A DNA stretch of 64,000 bases from an uncultured beta proteobacterium (GTDB lineage Bacteria > Pseudomonadota > Gammaproteobacteria > Burkholderiales > Burkholderiaceae_C), in assembly GCA_903828235.1 (NCBI GenBank), contig CAIKLM010000164.1, positions 1 through 64,000 on the forward strand, in the 5' to 3' direction. The position numbers and the translations under genes are program-made. Under the pieces are notes generated by a model. It was not told the origin of the DNA and ran no database searches. It saw only the letters and a list, made by a program, of their open reading frames with translations. Positions 1 through 8,223 of the stretch are shown one piece after another. Position 1 is the first letter of the stretch. The number at the start of each line of letters is the position of its first letter.

Positions 1-284
1 CCCGGCCGCGGCGCCGCAGCCGCTGCGCCGCCGCCGTGCTCGGTGCCGCGCGCAGCGGGGCCTGCCGTACTGCGCAGGGGCACCAGCGTCTCGTCGTAGG
101 CCGCGCGCCGGGCCGGGTCGGACAGCACCTCGTAGGCCGCGGTGATGGCGGCGGCGCGCCGGGCGGCGTCCGCATCGCCCGGGCGGCGGTCGGGGTGGAA
201 GCGCTGGATCAGGCTGCGGTATGCGGCCCGCACCACCTCGGGACTGGCCCTGCTGCTGACTTCCAGCGTGTCGTAGTGCGTCAT
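1..284 (-). CDS. DnaJ-like J-domain protein (3' end outside window)
   Basis: The frame starts at an ATG (282-284) and stays open to base 1, so only the N-terminal ~94 residues are present. They read as a canonical J domain: MTHYDTLEV at the start, a basic helix II (AAYRSLIQRF), the diagnostic HPD motif at residues 32-34, then a helix containing YEVLSDPARRAAYDE. J domains stimulate the ATPase of Hsp70 (DnaK). The client or membrane domain that would define the protein lies beyond the window. It starts 20 bp after the stop of the lipoprotein gene upstream, so the two are probably co-transcribed. The C-terminal architecture is unknown. Confidence 0.8.
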   Translation of the reverse strand, partial: MTHYDTLEVSSRASPEVVRAAYRSLIQRFHPDRRPGDADAARRAAAITAAYEVLSDPARRAAYDETLVPLRSTAGPAARGTEHGGGAAAAAPRP

Positions 285-304
285 GGCCGCCGCGAGCTCG
301 CCGC

Positions 305-685
305 TCACGGCAGCCGCTCGAAGCTCGTCAGCGAGCCGTCGCGCTCGCGCAGCTCGAAGCGGCGCTCGCCTGCCGAGACGACGGCGTTCGACTCATGCTG
401 GAGTCGACCGTCGGCCGCGCGGTGCGTCCAGACGATGTGCCGATCCTCGAGCCGCCACACCCCGTACTGCAGCACGGGGCCGTCGCCGGCACGGATCTCC
501 CACTCGCCGCTGGCCCGCAGGTGCAGCGGCGTGGCCAGACGCGAGGACTTCCAGACCCCCGTGAACTGCGCGGGCTGCAGGGCCGGCTCACAGGCGGCCA
601 GCACCAGGCAGGCCAGGCCTGCGACGGCCCAGCCAGCGCGGGCGGTCGCCCGTGCGGCGGCGGTGCAAGCGCCGTTTGCGTGCAT
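305..685 (-). CDS. Small lipoprotein of unknown function
   Basis: A 126-residue protein with a positively charged N-terminus, a hydrophobic stretch (residues 18-31) and a lipobox ending LVLAAC, with the lipidated cysteine at position 32. This predicts a lipoprotein. The mature part (about 95 residues) is rich in Trp, Arg and Glu and looks like a small beta-sheet domain (FTGVWKSSRL near its start, LQYGVWRLEDRHIVW in the middle). I do not recognise a family. It lies 14 bp after the membrane J-like gene and 20 bp before the canonical J-domain gene. That spacing suggests one operon in which an envelope lipoprotein is made together with two J-type proteins. The role is unknown. Confidence 0.7.
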   Translation of the reverse strand: MHANGACTAAARATARAGWAVAGLACLVLAACEPALQPAQFTGVWKSSRLATPLHLRASGEWEIRAGDGPVLQYGVWRLEDRHIVWTHRAADGRLQHESNAVVSAGERRFELRERDGSLTSFERLP

Positions 686-699
686 GGACCGGGGGCTGT

Positions 700-1590
700 T
701 CAGAGCTCGTCGATGCGCTGGCGTAGCTGCTTGATCCGCAGCTCCAGCCGCTTGCGCTCGGCTTCGCCGCTGGCGACCTGCAGCTCCAGCTTCAGCTGCT
801 CTTCCTCGAACTTCAGCTCGCGCACGCGCGCGGCGTGCCGGCGCGCCTCCTCGTCGGCGCGCTGCATGTCCTGCGACACGCGCTCGCCGATGCGGCGCGA
901 CTCCTCTTCCCAGCGGCGCTGCTCATCGGCCTTGCGCCGCTGCTCCTGCTCGGCCTGCCGCGTCTCGTTCTCGCGGCGCCGCCGCTCGGCCTCCATCAGC
1001 TCGAGCTCGGCCATGTTGGCCGGCCGCACGCCGTAGGTCTGGAAATAGTCCTGCAGGGCCACCTGCTCGGCGGCTCGCTTCTCGGCGACCGCGCGCTGCT
1101 CCGCCGAACCGGCCAGCGTGCAGCGCGTGAAGCCGAAGGCCGCGATGCCGATGACCACGAGCAGGCCGATCGCCCGCACGACTGTGCTGGCGCCGGCCAG
1201 CAGGCCCGCCGCGCTTCGGCCCATCGTGCCCTGGAGCTCGGCGCGCGCCAGCATCGCGTCGGCCCTGAGCGACAGGGCGTCGGCGCGCAGGCCCAGTGCC
1301 TCGGCGCGCACCTGCTCGCGCGGGTCCGGAGCAGGCGTGATGGCGGCGGCGCGCGCCTCGCGCTCGGCGGACCGCAGCTTGGCGTCATAGTCGGCCCGCA
1401 GGGCCGCATTGCCCAGCGTGCTGAACGCCACCCGCAACACCTGGGCACGCTCCGCGAACTCCTGCGGCGTCAAGTTGGCCCGCTGCGCCTCCAGCGCCTC
1501 CATCTCGCGCCGATATGCAGCCTGCACGTCGGCCGCCGAGGCCCACGGCGCCACGCGCAGCAGCTCATACAGCGTCGACTTGGATTGCAT
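700..1590 (-). CDS. Membrane-anchored J-domain-like protein lacking HPD
   Basis: A 296-residue protein in three parts. Residues 5-73 have the spacing of a J domain (LYELLRVAPWASAADVQAAY, then a helix ending RADYDAKL), but the HPD tripeptide between helices II and III is missing. Residues about 138-156 form one transmembrane helix. Residues 165-296 are a long charged coiled coil rich in Glu, Arg and Gln. Without HPD it should not stimulate Hsp70 ATPase in the usual way, so it may be a J-like scaffold. It is first of three close genes on this strand, the last of which carries a proper HPD J domain. The ATG at 1588-1590 is the only good start. Confidence 0.7.
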   Translation of the reverse strand: MQSKSTLYELLRVAPWASAADVQAAYRREMEALEAQRANLTPQEFAERAQVLRVAFSTLGNAALRADYDAKLRSAEREARAAAITPAPDPREQVRAEALGLRADALSLRADAMLARAELQGTMGRSAAGLLAGASTVVRAIGLLVVIGIAAFGFTRCTLAGSAEQRAVAEKRAAEQVALQDYFQTYGVRPANMAELELMEAERRRRENETRQAEQEQRRKADEQRRWEEESRRIGERVSQDMQRADEEARRHAARVRELKFEEEQLKLELQVASGEAERKRLELRIKQLRQRIDEL

Positions 1591-1832
1591 ATCGTGTTCT
1601 TGCGTACCGCCCCGTCGCCATCGATGCTAGCCGCGGGTCCACCCGCGCGGACCGGTGCGGCCCCCCGGGTCGCGGGGGCGCGTGAACAGCTTCTCGCCGG
1701 CCGGCCCCGAGCCAAGAGCTGCGCCAGCCGCCTGCCCGCGCCGCGCCGCGATCCGAACGCGCTGAACCGCCCTTCGTACGGCCGGGCCGGCCATCCGCCG
1801 CGGCGACGTGCGGCGGCGGCGGGGCCGGCTCC

Positions 1833-1838
1833 TACACT
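1833..1838 (+). promoter_or_regulatory. Putative -10 element just upstream of the sensor kinase
   Basis: TACACT matches the sigma-70 -10 consensus at 4 of 6 positions and ends 6 bp before the ATG at 1845. Transcription from it would begin almost at the start codon, giving a leaderless mRNA. No clear -35 is visible. It lies in the 254-bp divergent gap (1591-1844) between the J-like operon and the two-component genes. That gap also holds a small GC-rich inverted repeat near 1630-1650 and nothing else I can identify. Confidence 0.3.
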
Positions 1839-1844
1839 GGCCCG

Positions 1845-2909
1845 ATGAGTTCCAAGCCCATCGACTGGAGCCAGTTCTGGTATCCCGGCCGTCGCCAGCC
1901 CTTCACGGCCGACGAGATGGCCCGTGCCGGGGCTGACGCGCCCAGCCGCACGCAGCTGGCACTGCTGCTGGGCAACCTGCTGTTGCTGTTGGCGGTTGGG
2001 GCCCAGGTAGCGCCGAGCGACCAGCGCCTGTCGGCGGTGGCGATGATCCTGACCCTGGCGGCCCTGGGCGCGGCGCTGGGCTGGTGGCTGTGGTGGCGGC
2101 CGTGGCGCCAGCCGCTGATGCTGGTGCAGATCGGCATGGGCCTGGTGGCGGGCCTGGCGGCAGCTGCGCTGAGCGAGCTGGTGCCCAACCGCGAGAGCCG
2201 CATGGTGCTGGGCATGCTCCTGGTGGGCAGCGCGGTTGCACTGTCGCTGCTGCTGTGGTTCCTGGTCGTGTGGCGCGCGCATCAGATCGAGGCCCGGCTC
2301 GCCGAGATGGCCGAGCGTGCGCAGGCCATCGAGATGGCGCGCCGCCTGGCCGCGGCGCAGCTGGAGCCGCACTTCCTGTTCAACACGCTGTCGTCGCTGC
2401 AGCACTGGGTGGACACGCGCGACGAGCGCGCCAGCCCGCTGCTGACCGCGCTGACCGGCTACCTGCGCGCGACGCTGCCGATGTTCAAGCAGCCCACGCT
2501 GCCCCTGGCCGACGAGTGCCTGGCGGTGGAGCGCTACCTGCAGGTGATGCAGGCGCGGCTGGGCGCGCGGCTGGCCTGGGGCCTCGACATCGAGCCGGCG
2601 CTGCGCACGCTGCCGCTGCCCTCGGGCGCGCTGCTGACGCTGGTGGAGAACGCCGTGCAGCACGGCATCGAGCCCAGCCTGCGCGGCGGCACGCTGCAGG
2701 TGCGGGCGCGGCGGCGCGGTGCGCTGGCCGAGATCGAGGTCGTCGACGACGGCGCCGGCCTGCCGGCGCAGCCCGCCGACGGCGTCGGCCTGACCAACGT
2801 GCGCCAGCGCCTGGCGCTGCTGGGCGGGCCCGGCGCGGCGCTGGCGCTGGAGCCGCGGCCCGAGGGGGGCTGCATCGCCCGCCTGACGCTCCCCGCACCC
2901 AACACCTGA
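1845..2909 (+). CDS. LytS/AlgZ-type sensor histidine kinase
   Basis: A 354-residue membrane kinase of the His_kinase (PF06580)/HATPase class. Four hydrophobic helices lie in the first ~145 residues (e.g. LALLLGNLLLLLAVG and a later GMLLVGSAVALSLLLWF). The phosphorylation block follows (AAQLEPHFLFNTLSSLQHW, with His in EPHFLFNTL), then an ATP-binding domain with an N-box (TLVENAVQHG) and a G-box (GVGLTNVRQRL). There is no extracytoplasmic sensor domain, so the signal is probably sensed in the membrane, as in AlgZ (FimS). The LytTR response regulator begins 29 bp downstream and is its evident partner. The signal cannot be told from sequence. Confidence 0.88.
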   Translation: MSSKPIDWSQFWYPGRRQPFTADEMARAGADAPSRTQLALLLGNLLLLLAVGAQVAPSDQRLSAVAMILTLAALGAALGWWLWWRPWRQPLMLVQIGMGLVAGLAAAALSELVPNRESRMVLGMLLVGSAVALSLLLWFLVVWRAHQIEARLAEMAERAQAIEMARRLAAAQLEPHFLFNTLSSLQHWVDTRDERASPLLTALTGYLRATLPMFKQPTLPLADECLAVERYLQVMQARLGARLAWGLDIEPALRTLPLPSGALLTLVENAVQHGIEPSLRGGTLQVRARRRGALAEIEVVDDGAGLPAQPADGVGLTNVRQRLALLGGPGAALALEPRPEGGCIARLTLPAPNT

Positions 2910-2938
2910 CGACTGCCGGGCACCCGGCTGAGGACCGC

Positions 2939-3715
2939 ATGACCACCGCCCTGATCGCCGACGACGAAGAGGCCCCCCGCGCGCAGCTGGCCGCCGCGCT
3001 GGCCCAGGCCTGGCCGGGCCTGCGGCTGGTGGCGCAGTGCGCCAACGGCGTCGACGCCTGGGACGCCTGGCTCGAGCACGAGCCGCAGGTCTGCTTCCTC
3101 GACATCCGCATGCCCGGCATGAGCGGCATCGACGTGGCCCGCCGCATCGACGGCCGCACCCCGGTGGTCTTCGTCACGGCCTACGGCGACCACGCGCTGG
3201 CCGCCTTCGACGCCGGGGCGGTGGACTACGTGATGAAGCCGGTGGACCCGCCGCGCCTGGCGCAGGCCGTGGAGCGCGTGCGCGCGCGGCTGGACGCCCG
3301 CGCCGCCGCGCCGGCGCTGGACCCCGCGGCGCTGCAAGCGCTGCTGGCGCAGCTGGCCGGCGGCGTACGCCGGCCGGCGCCGCTGCAGGTGATCCAGGCC
3401 GGCGTGGGCAAGGAGGTGCGGCTGATCCGCGTCGACGAGGTCGTGTACTTCGAGGCCGACAGCCGCTACACGCGCGTCGTCTACGACGGCCCGGCCGGCG
3501 GCGGCGACGCGCTGATCCGCACGCCGCTGAAGGAGCTGCTGGCCCAGCTCGACGAGGCGCAGTTCTGGCAGGTGCACCGCTCGGTCATCGTCAACCAGCG
3601 CCACGTCGCCAGCGCGGTGCGCGTCGACGAGGGGCAGATGCACCTGGTGCTGCGAAACCGCCGCGAGACGCTGCCCGTCTCGCGCCACTTCCAGGGGCTG
3701 TTCAAGGGTCAGTAG
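2939..3715 (+). CDS. LytTR-family response regulator (AlgR-like)
   Basis: A 258-residue regulator. A CheY-like receiver spans residues 3-120, with the acidic pocket ADDEE near position 9, phospho-acceptor Asp55 in FLDIRMPG, a switch Thr in FVTAYG and a conserved Lys in VMKPVD. A LytTR DNA-binding domain follows from about residue 150 to the end (VDEVVYFEADSRYTRVVY, then FWQVHRSVIVNQRHV), a beta-rich fold that binds paired direct repeats. An open frame extends far upstream, but the ATG at 2939, just after the kinase stop at 2909, gives the normal family length. It probably controls its own operon or distant targets. No LytTR-type repeat is evident nearby. Confidence 0.9.
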   Translation: MTTALIADDEEAPRAQLAAALAQAWPGLRLVAQCANGVDAWDAWLEHEPQVCFLDIRMPGMSGIDVARRIDGRTPVVFVTAYGDHALAAFDAGAVDYVMKPVDPPRLAQAVERVRARLDARAAAPALDPAALQALLAQLAGGVRRPAPLQVIQAGVGKEVRLIRVDEVVYFEADSRYTRVVYDGPAGGGDALIRTPLKELLAQLDEAQFWQVHRSVIVNQRHVASAVRVDEGQMHLVLRNRRETLPVSRHFQGLFKGQ

Positions 3716-3790
3716 CGGGACCGGCGGCGCGTTCGCGCGCTTAGCATCGCGACACCCTCGACCCGACGCCGCCGCCCGAGCGCGCCCGCC

Positions 3791-5485
3791 ATGCCCGCCA
3801 TCCCCGTCCCGCGCTTCGACCAGTTCTACCGCTACCCCGAGCTCACGCGGCTGCTGCAGGACTACGCCGCCGCCGCGCCGATGCTGGTGCAGCTGCGCTC
3901 CATCGGCAAGAGCCACGAGGGCCGCGACATCTGGCTGCTGGCCATCACCAACCAGGCCAGCGGCGCCGATACCGACAAGCCGGCGTTCTGGGTCGACGGC
4001 AACATCCACGCCGCCGAGCTGACGGCCTGCACCGCCTGCCTGTACTGGCTGCACCAGCTCGTCAGCACCTACGGCAGCGACGAGCGCGTGCGCGAGCTGC
4101 TGGACACCCGCGTGGTCTACATGGTGCCGCGCCTGAACCCCGACGGCGCCGAGCTCGCGCTGGCCGACCGCCCGCGCCACATCCGCAGCAGCACGCGCCC
4201 CTACCCCTACGACGAGGAACCGGTCGAGGGCCTGACGATCGAGGACATGGACGGCGACGGCCGCATCCTCAGCATGCGCATCCCCGACCCGCACGGCCCG
4301 TACAAGAAGCACCCGCAGGAGCCGCGGCTGATGGTGGCGCGCGAACCCGGCGAGTTCGGCGGCGAGTACTTCCGCATCGTGCCCGAGGGCAGCCTGAAGG
4401 CCTACGACGGCGTGAAGATCACCGCCAACCCCGACAAGGAAGGCCTGGACCTCAACCGCAACTTCCCCGCCTACTGGCGGCAGGAGTTCGAGCAGGGCGG
4501 CGCCGGCCCCTACCCCACCAGCGAGCCCGAGGTTCGGGCGATGGTGGACTTCATCGTCCGGCACCCGAACATCGGTGCCGCGGTGAGCTTCCACACGCAC
4601 AGCGGCGTGATCCTGCGCCCGATGGGCACCAACTCCGACGACGACATGACGCCGGAGGACCTGTGGATGTACAAGCGCCTGTCCGACCTGGGAGCCAGGC
4701 TCACCGGCTACCCCGCCATCAGCATCTGGCACGACTTCAAGTACCACCCCAAGCAGGTGATCACGGGCACGCAGGACTGGGTCTACGAGCACCTGGGCGC
4801 GCTGTTCTGGACGGTGGAGATCTGGGCCCCCAACAAGGAGGCCGGCATCACCGACTACAAGTGGGTCGACTGGTACCGCGATCACCCGGTGGAGGACGAC
4901 CTCAAGCTGCTGAAGTGGAGCGACGAGCAGTGCGGCGGCCAGGCCCACGTCGACTGGTACCCGTTCCGGCACCCGCAGCTGGGCATCGTCGAGCTCGGCG
5001 GCTGGGACCGCATGAACTACTGGCGCAACCCGCCGCCGGCGCTGCGCGAGCGCGAGGCGGCGCGCTTCCCCGGCTGGCTGATGCAGCTGGGGCTGTCGCT
5101 GCCGAAGCTGGAGGTGCTGCGCACCGAGGTGCGCGCGCTGGGCCCCGACACCTGGCGCGTGCGGCTGGCGGTGGCCAACGCCGGCTACCTGCCCAGCTAC
5201 GTGAGCAAGCGCGCGCTGGAGCGCAAGACGGCGCGCGGCACCGTGTTCCGCATCCACCTGCCGGCGGGCGTGACGCTGGTCAGCGGGCTGGAGCGCGAGG
5301 TCGGCTCGCACCTGGAGGGCCACGCGCCCAAGGGCAGCCTGCTGGCCTTCCTGCCCAGCCGGGAGCTGACGGCCGACCGCGCCGTGTGCGAGTGGGTGGT
5401 GCGCGGCCCGCGCGGCACGGCCATCGCGCTGAGCGCCGCCGCCGACCGCGCCGGCACCGTGCGCACCGAGGTCACGCTGGACTGA
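3791..5485 (+). CDS. M14-family zinc carboxypeptidase
   Basis: A 564-residue peptidase of the M14 (carboxypeptidase A) fold. The zinc-binding HxxE is at His73/Glu76 (GNIHAAELTA). A third ligand is in the SFHTH segment (His268 or His270). Arg223 in LDLNRNF matches the substrate-binding arginine, and Glu343 in TVEIWAPNKE fits the catalytic glutamate. After the catalytic domain a ~200-residue C-terminal part looks beta-sandwich-like. No signal peptide is seen, so the enzyme is probably cytoplasmic or exported by another route. It should remove C-terminal residues from peptides or cleave a modified side chain; the substrate is not evident. It ends 10 bp from the convergent metW stop. Confidence 0.85.
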   Translation: MPAIPVPRFDQFYRYPELTRLLQDYAAAAPMLVQLRSIGKSHEGRDIWLLAITNQASGADTDKPAFWVDGNIHAAELTACTACLYWLHQLVSTYGSDERVRELLDTRVVYMVPRLNPDGAELALADRPRHIRSSTRPYPYDEEPVEGLTIEDMDGDGRILSMRIPDPHGPYKKHPQEPRLMVAREPGEFGGEYFRIVPEGSLKAYDGVKITANPDKEGLDLNRNFPAYWRQEFEQGGAGPYPTSEPEVRAMVDFIVRHPNIGAAVSFHTHSGVILRPMGTNSDDDMTPEDLWMYKRLSDLGARLTGYPAISIWHDFKYHPKQVITGTQDWVYEHLGALFWTVEIWAPNKEAGITDYKWVDWYRDHPVEDDLKLLKWSDEQCGGQAHVDWYPFRHPQLGIVELGGWDRMNYWRNPPPALREREAARFPGWLMQLGLSLPKLEVLRTEVRALGPDTWRVRLAVANAGYLPSYVSKRALERKTARGTVFRIHLPAGVTLVSGLEREVGSHLEGHAPKGSLLAFLPSRELTADRAVCEWVVRGPRGTAIALSAAADRAGTVRTEVTLD

Positions 5486-5494
5486 TCGCGGCTG

Positions 5495-6079
5495 CTACGG
5501 CTGCCCGAAGCGGTACACCGCCACGCTGGCGCGCCAGTTCGGCGCCACGCGCACCGCACGGCCCTCGTGCAGTCCGAAGGCGTCGGTCACGTGCAGGCCC
5601 AGGCGGCGCGCCAGCACGCCGAAGTCGGCGAAAGTGCCGACGCGGATGTTGGGGGTGTCGTGCCATTCGTAGGGCAGCGCGCGCGTCACCGGCATGCGGC
5701 CGGCGGCCACGCGCAGGCGGTTGGGCCAGTGCGCGAAGTTCGGGAAGGCCACGATGCCGATGCGGCCCACGCGCGCCGTCTCGCGCAGCATGCGCTCGGT
5801 GTGGCGGATGGCCTGCAGCGTGTCGATCTGCAGCACGACGTCGAAGCTCTGGTCGTCGAAGAGGGCCAGGCCTTCCTCCAGGTCGAGCTGGATGACGTCG
5901 ACGCCGCGCTGCACGCAGCGCAGCAAGTTGTCGTCGGCCAGCTCCACGCCGTAGCCGCTGCAGCCCTTTTCGCGCTGCAGCCACTCCAGCAGCGCGCCGT
6001 CGCCGCAGCCGAGGTCGAGCACGCGGCTGCCGGCGGGCACCAGCGCGCCGATCAGCTCGAGATCCCGGCGCTCGCTCAC
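5495..6079 (-). CDS. metW: MetW, methionine biosynthesis methyltransferase-fold protein
   Basis: A 194-residue class I methyltransferase-fold protein with the SAM-binding motif [12 protein letters not shown] near the N-terminus, the family segment [19 protein letters not shown], and [11 protein letters not shown] in the core. In many proteobacteria MetW is encoded with MetX and is needed for full homoserine acyltransferase activity. The start is a GTG (6077-6079) overlapping the metX stop in a GTGA arrangement, which argues for translational coupling. No ATG gives a sensible length. Expression should follow metX and hence the SAM-II riboswitch upstream. Confidence 0.92.
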   Translation of the reverse strand: MSERRDLELIGALVPAGSRVLDLGCGDGALLEWLQREKGCSGYGVELADDNLLRCVQRGVDVIQLDLEEGLALFDDQSFDVVLQIDTLQAIRHTERMLRETARVGRIGIVAFPNFAHWPNRLRVAAGRMPVTRALPYEWHDTPNIRVGTFADFGVLARRLGLHVTDAFGLHEGRAVRVAPNWRASVAVYRFGQP

Positions 6080-7203
6080 GTCGCCACCTTCTCGAACCAC
6101 GCCCGCACCAGCGCGTGGTAGCGCCGGTCGTCGAGCAGGAAGGCGTCGTGGCCGTGCGGCGCGTCGATCTCGGCGTAGTTGACGGCGATGTCGTTGTCCA
6201 CCAGCGCCTTGACGATCTCGCGGCTGCGCGCCGGCGCGAAGCGCCAGTCGGTGGTGAAGCTCACCACCAGGAAGTGCAGGCCGCGCGCCGCCGCGAAGGC
6301 CTTGGCCAGGTTGCCGCCATGGGCGCGCGCCGGGTCGAAGTAGTCGAGCGCGCGCGTGATCAGCAGGTAGGTGTTGGCGTCGAAGTAGCCGCTGAACTTG
6401 TCGCCCTGGTGGCGCAGGTAGCTCTCGACCGCGAACTCGATGTCCAGCGTGCTGTAGGCCAGTGCCGCGTGCTCGCCGCGCTGCAGGCGGCGGCCGAAGC
6501 GCGCCTCCATCGAGTCGTCCGAGAGGTAGGTGATGTGGCCCAGCATGCGCGCCACGCGCAGGCCGCGCTGCGGCACCACGCCGTGCGCGTAGAAGTGGCC
6601 GCCGTGGAAGTCGGGGTCGGTGATGATCGCGCGCCGCGCCACCTCGTTGAAGGCGATGTTCTGCGCCGACAGGTTGGGCGCGGTGGCGATGGCCGCCACG
6701 GCGCGCACGCGGGCCGGGTGGCGCAGCGCCCAGGCCAGCGCCTGCATGCCCCCCAGGCTGCCGCCCAGCACGGCCGCGAGTTGCGCGATGCCCAGGTGGT
6801 CGAGCAGCCGCGCCTGCGCGTCGACCCAGTCCTCCACCGTCACCACCGGGAAGTCCGAGCCCCAGGGCCGGCCCGTGGCCGGGTTGGCGTGCATGGGCCC
6901 GGTGCTGCCGAAGCAGGAGCCGGGGTTGTTGACGCCGATGACGAAGAAACGGTCGGTGTCCAGCGGCTTGCCGGGGCCGACGAGGTTGTCCCACCAGCCC
7001 AGGCTGCCGTCGGGCACCGTGCCGGCCACGTGGTGGCTGGCGTTGAGCGCGTGGCACACCAGCACGGCGTTGCTGCGCGCGGCGTTCAGCGTGCCGTAGG
7101 TCTCGTAGACCAGTTCGCAGCCCGGCAGCGCGGCCCCGCTCTGCAGCGGCAGCGGTGCCTCGAGGCGCACTCGTTGTGGCGTGACGGAGCCGACCGAACC
7201 CAT
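6076..7203 (-). CDS. metX: MetX, homoserine O-acyltransferase
   Basis: A 375-residue alpha/beta-hydrolase that acylates L-homoserine, the first committed step of methionine synthesis. The nucleophile elbow GGSLGGMQ places the catalytic serine at 149. The C-terminal [13 protein letters not shown] carries the catalytic Asp/His region, and the [11 protein letters not shown] segment is typical of the family. The frame is open further upstream, but the ATG at 7201-7203 ([10 protein letters not shown]) matches the usual start of betaproteobacterial MetX (ME/GSxGxVxPQ), and the upstream frame runs through the riboswitch. No good Shine-Dalgarno is seen; the only GGG lies in the hairpin at 7211-7240. 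Acetyl or succinyl preference cannot be fixed by reading. Confidence 0.95.
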   Translation of the reverse strand: MGSVGSVTPQRVRLEAPLPLQSGAALPGCELVYETYGTLNAARSNAVLVCHALNASHHVAGTVPDGSLGWWDNLVGPGKPLDTDRFFVIGVNNPGSCFGSTGPMHANPATGRPWGSDFPVVTVEDWVDAQARLLDHLGIAQLAAVLGGSLGGMQALAWALRHPARVRAVAAIATAPNLSAQNIAFNEVARRAIITDPDFHGGHFYAHGVVPQRGLRVARMLGHITYLSDDSMEARFGRRLQRGEHAALAYSTLDIEFAVESYLRHQGDKFSGYFDANTYLLITRALDYFDPARAHGGNLAKAFAAARGLHFLVVSFTTDWRFAPARSREIVKALVDNDIAVNYAEIDAPHGHDAFLLDDRRYHALVRAWFEKVAT

Positions 7204-7210
7204 GAAGAAA

Positions 7211-7240
7211 CCCGGTGCCGCAGGCAACGCGGACACCGGG
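7211..7240 (-). promoter_or_regulatory. Hairpin between SAM-II riboswitch and metX start
   Basis: On the minus strand CCCGGTG (7240-7234) pairs perfectly with CACCGGG (7217-7211). An inner CCGC/GCGG stem pairs after a one-base bulge, leaving a 7-nt loop. TTTCTTC and then the metX ATG (7203) follow directly. The right arm contains the only GGG that could serve as a ribosome-binding site. The hairpin could therefore either hide the start region or act as a weak intrinsic terminator. It probably forms the expression platform of the riboswitch; this is inference. Confidence 0.6.
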
Positions 7241-7249
7241 TGACGGGCG

Positions 7250-7303
7250 TCCTGTTTAGCGGCATTTGTTGAAGCGCCCGCAATCCGGATCAAATCGGCG
7301 CTG
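7250..7303 (-). promoter_or_regulatory. SAM-II riboswitch upstream of metX
   Basis: The minus-strand leader matches the SAM-II (SAM_alpha) consensus in order: stem AGCGCC (7302-7297), loop GATTTGATCCGGATTGC, closing stem GGCGCT (7278-7273), then AAATGC and GCTAAACAGG. The P1 stem is a perfect 6-bp pairing. ATTTG (7295-7291) pairs with CAAAT (7268-7264), and CC in the loop can pair with the terminal GG to close the pseudoknot. SAM-II RNAs bind S-adenosylmethionine and turn off metX/metA-type genes, and here the next gene is metX. A TATACT -10 element lies ~7 bp before the expected RNA start. Confidence 0.85.
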
Positions 7304-7312
7304 AAGCGCAGG

Positions 7313-7318
7313 AGTATA
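7313..7318 (-). promoter_or_regulatory. -10 element of the metX-metW transcript
   Basis: TATACT on the minus strand matches the -10 consensus at 5 of 6 positions. A start ~7 bp downstream (about 7306) would put the transcript's 5' end right at the riboswitch, which supports the assignment. No recognisable -35 is present at 16-18 bp. Confidence 0.45.
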
Positions 7319-7341
7319 GCCAGCGCCTAAGATGCGCCGCG

Positions 7342-8223
7342 ATGCGACCCGCCCTGCCGCCCCTGCTGTGCCTGGCCCTGGCGCTGGCCCTGGCGCTGGT
7401 GCCGGGCTTCCCCCGCGCGCAGGTGGCCGACCAGTCCGGCGCGGTGGCCACCACCAACGCCGCCGCCGACGAGGCCGCGGCGCAGCCGCTGTGGGAGGCG
7501 GGCCTGTCCGCCTTTGGCGCGCGCTCGCCGGCCTACCCGGGCGCGGCGCAGCGCAGCGCCGACGGCATCGTGCTGCCGTACTTCCTCTACCGCGGCCGCG
7601 TCCTGCGCGCCGAGCGCGGCACGGTGGGCGTGCGCGCCGCGCGCACCGAGCGGGCCGAGCTGGACATCGGCTTCGCGGGCAGCTTCGGCTCGTCGGCCAC
7701 GGGCAACGACGCGCGCCGCGGCATGCCCGACATCGGCACGCTGGTGGAGTTCGGCCCGCGGCTGCGCTGGCAGCTGGGCCCCGCCCTCGGGGGCCAGCTG
7801 ACGCTGTCGGTGCCGCTGCGCGGGGCCTTCGACGTCAGCGACGGCTTCGGGTACCGCGGGCTGGCGCTGGAGCCCAGCCTGAGCTGGGGCCGTCGCGTGG
7901 CCGGCTTCTCGCTGGGCACCAGCGTGGGCCTGCTGGTCGCCGACGAGCGCCTCGCCGACACCTTCTACGGCGTGGCACCCGCCTTCGCGCTGCCCTCGCG
8001 GCCGGCCTACGCGGCGCGCGCGGGCCTCGTGGCGACGCGGTGGTCGTTCGTCCTCAACCGCCGCCTGCACCGCGACTGGGCGGTGTTCGGCTTCGTGCGC
8101 GTCGACAGCGTGCGCGGCGCCGCCAACCGCTCGAGCCCGCTCGTCGACACCACCACCGGCACAGCCGCGGGGCTGGGGCTGGCGTGGACCTTCGCCCGAT
8201 CCGAAAGGCCTGCCGAACGATGA
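7342..8223 (+). CDS. MipA/OmpV-family outer-membrane protein
   Basis: A 293-residue protein with an N-terminal signal peptide (a long Leu/Ala core, cleavage near FPRAQV) and a beta-barrel of alternating residues typical of MipA/OmpV. The marker segment ARSPAYPGAAQRSADGIVLPYFLYRG follows the mature N-terminus, and the chain ends in a strand with a terminal aromatic (LGLAWTF) before a short basic tail. In E. coli MipA scaffolds a murein synthase and hydrolase; OmpV in Vibrio is an outer-membrane protein of unsettled role. The stop overlaps the start of the hydrolase gene by ATGA at 8220-8223, so they are translationally coupled. The shared function is unknown. Confidence 0.85.
   Translation: MRPALPPLLCLALALALALVPGFPRAQVADQSGAVATTNAAADEAAAQPLWEAGLSAFGARSPAYPGAAQRSADGIVLPYFLYRGRVLRAERGTVGVRAARTERAELDIGFAGSFGSSATGNDARRGMPDIGTLVEFGPRLRWQLGPALGGQLTLSVPLRGAFDVSDGFGYRGLALEPSLSWGRRVAGFSLGTSVGLLVADERLADTFYGVAPAFALPSRPAYAARAGLVATRWSFVLNRRLHRDWAVFGFVRVDSVRGAANRSSPLVDTTTGTAAGLGLAWTFARSERPAER

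Noticed and set aside
2534-5323. A 929-codon open frame on the minus strand under the kinase, regulator and peptidase genes
   Set aside because: Low-complexity composition and complete overlap with three well-supported plus-strand genes; no known domain.
5495-7057. A single 520-residue protein covering metW and part of metX
   Set aside because: Its first 325 residues are an out-of-frame reading of metX. MetW proper begins at the GTG overlapping the metX stop.
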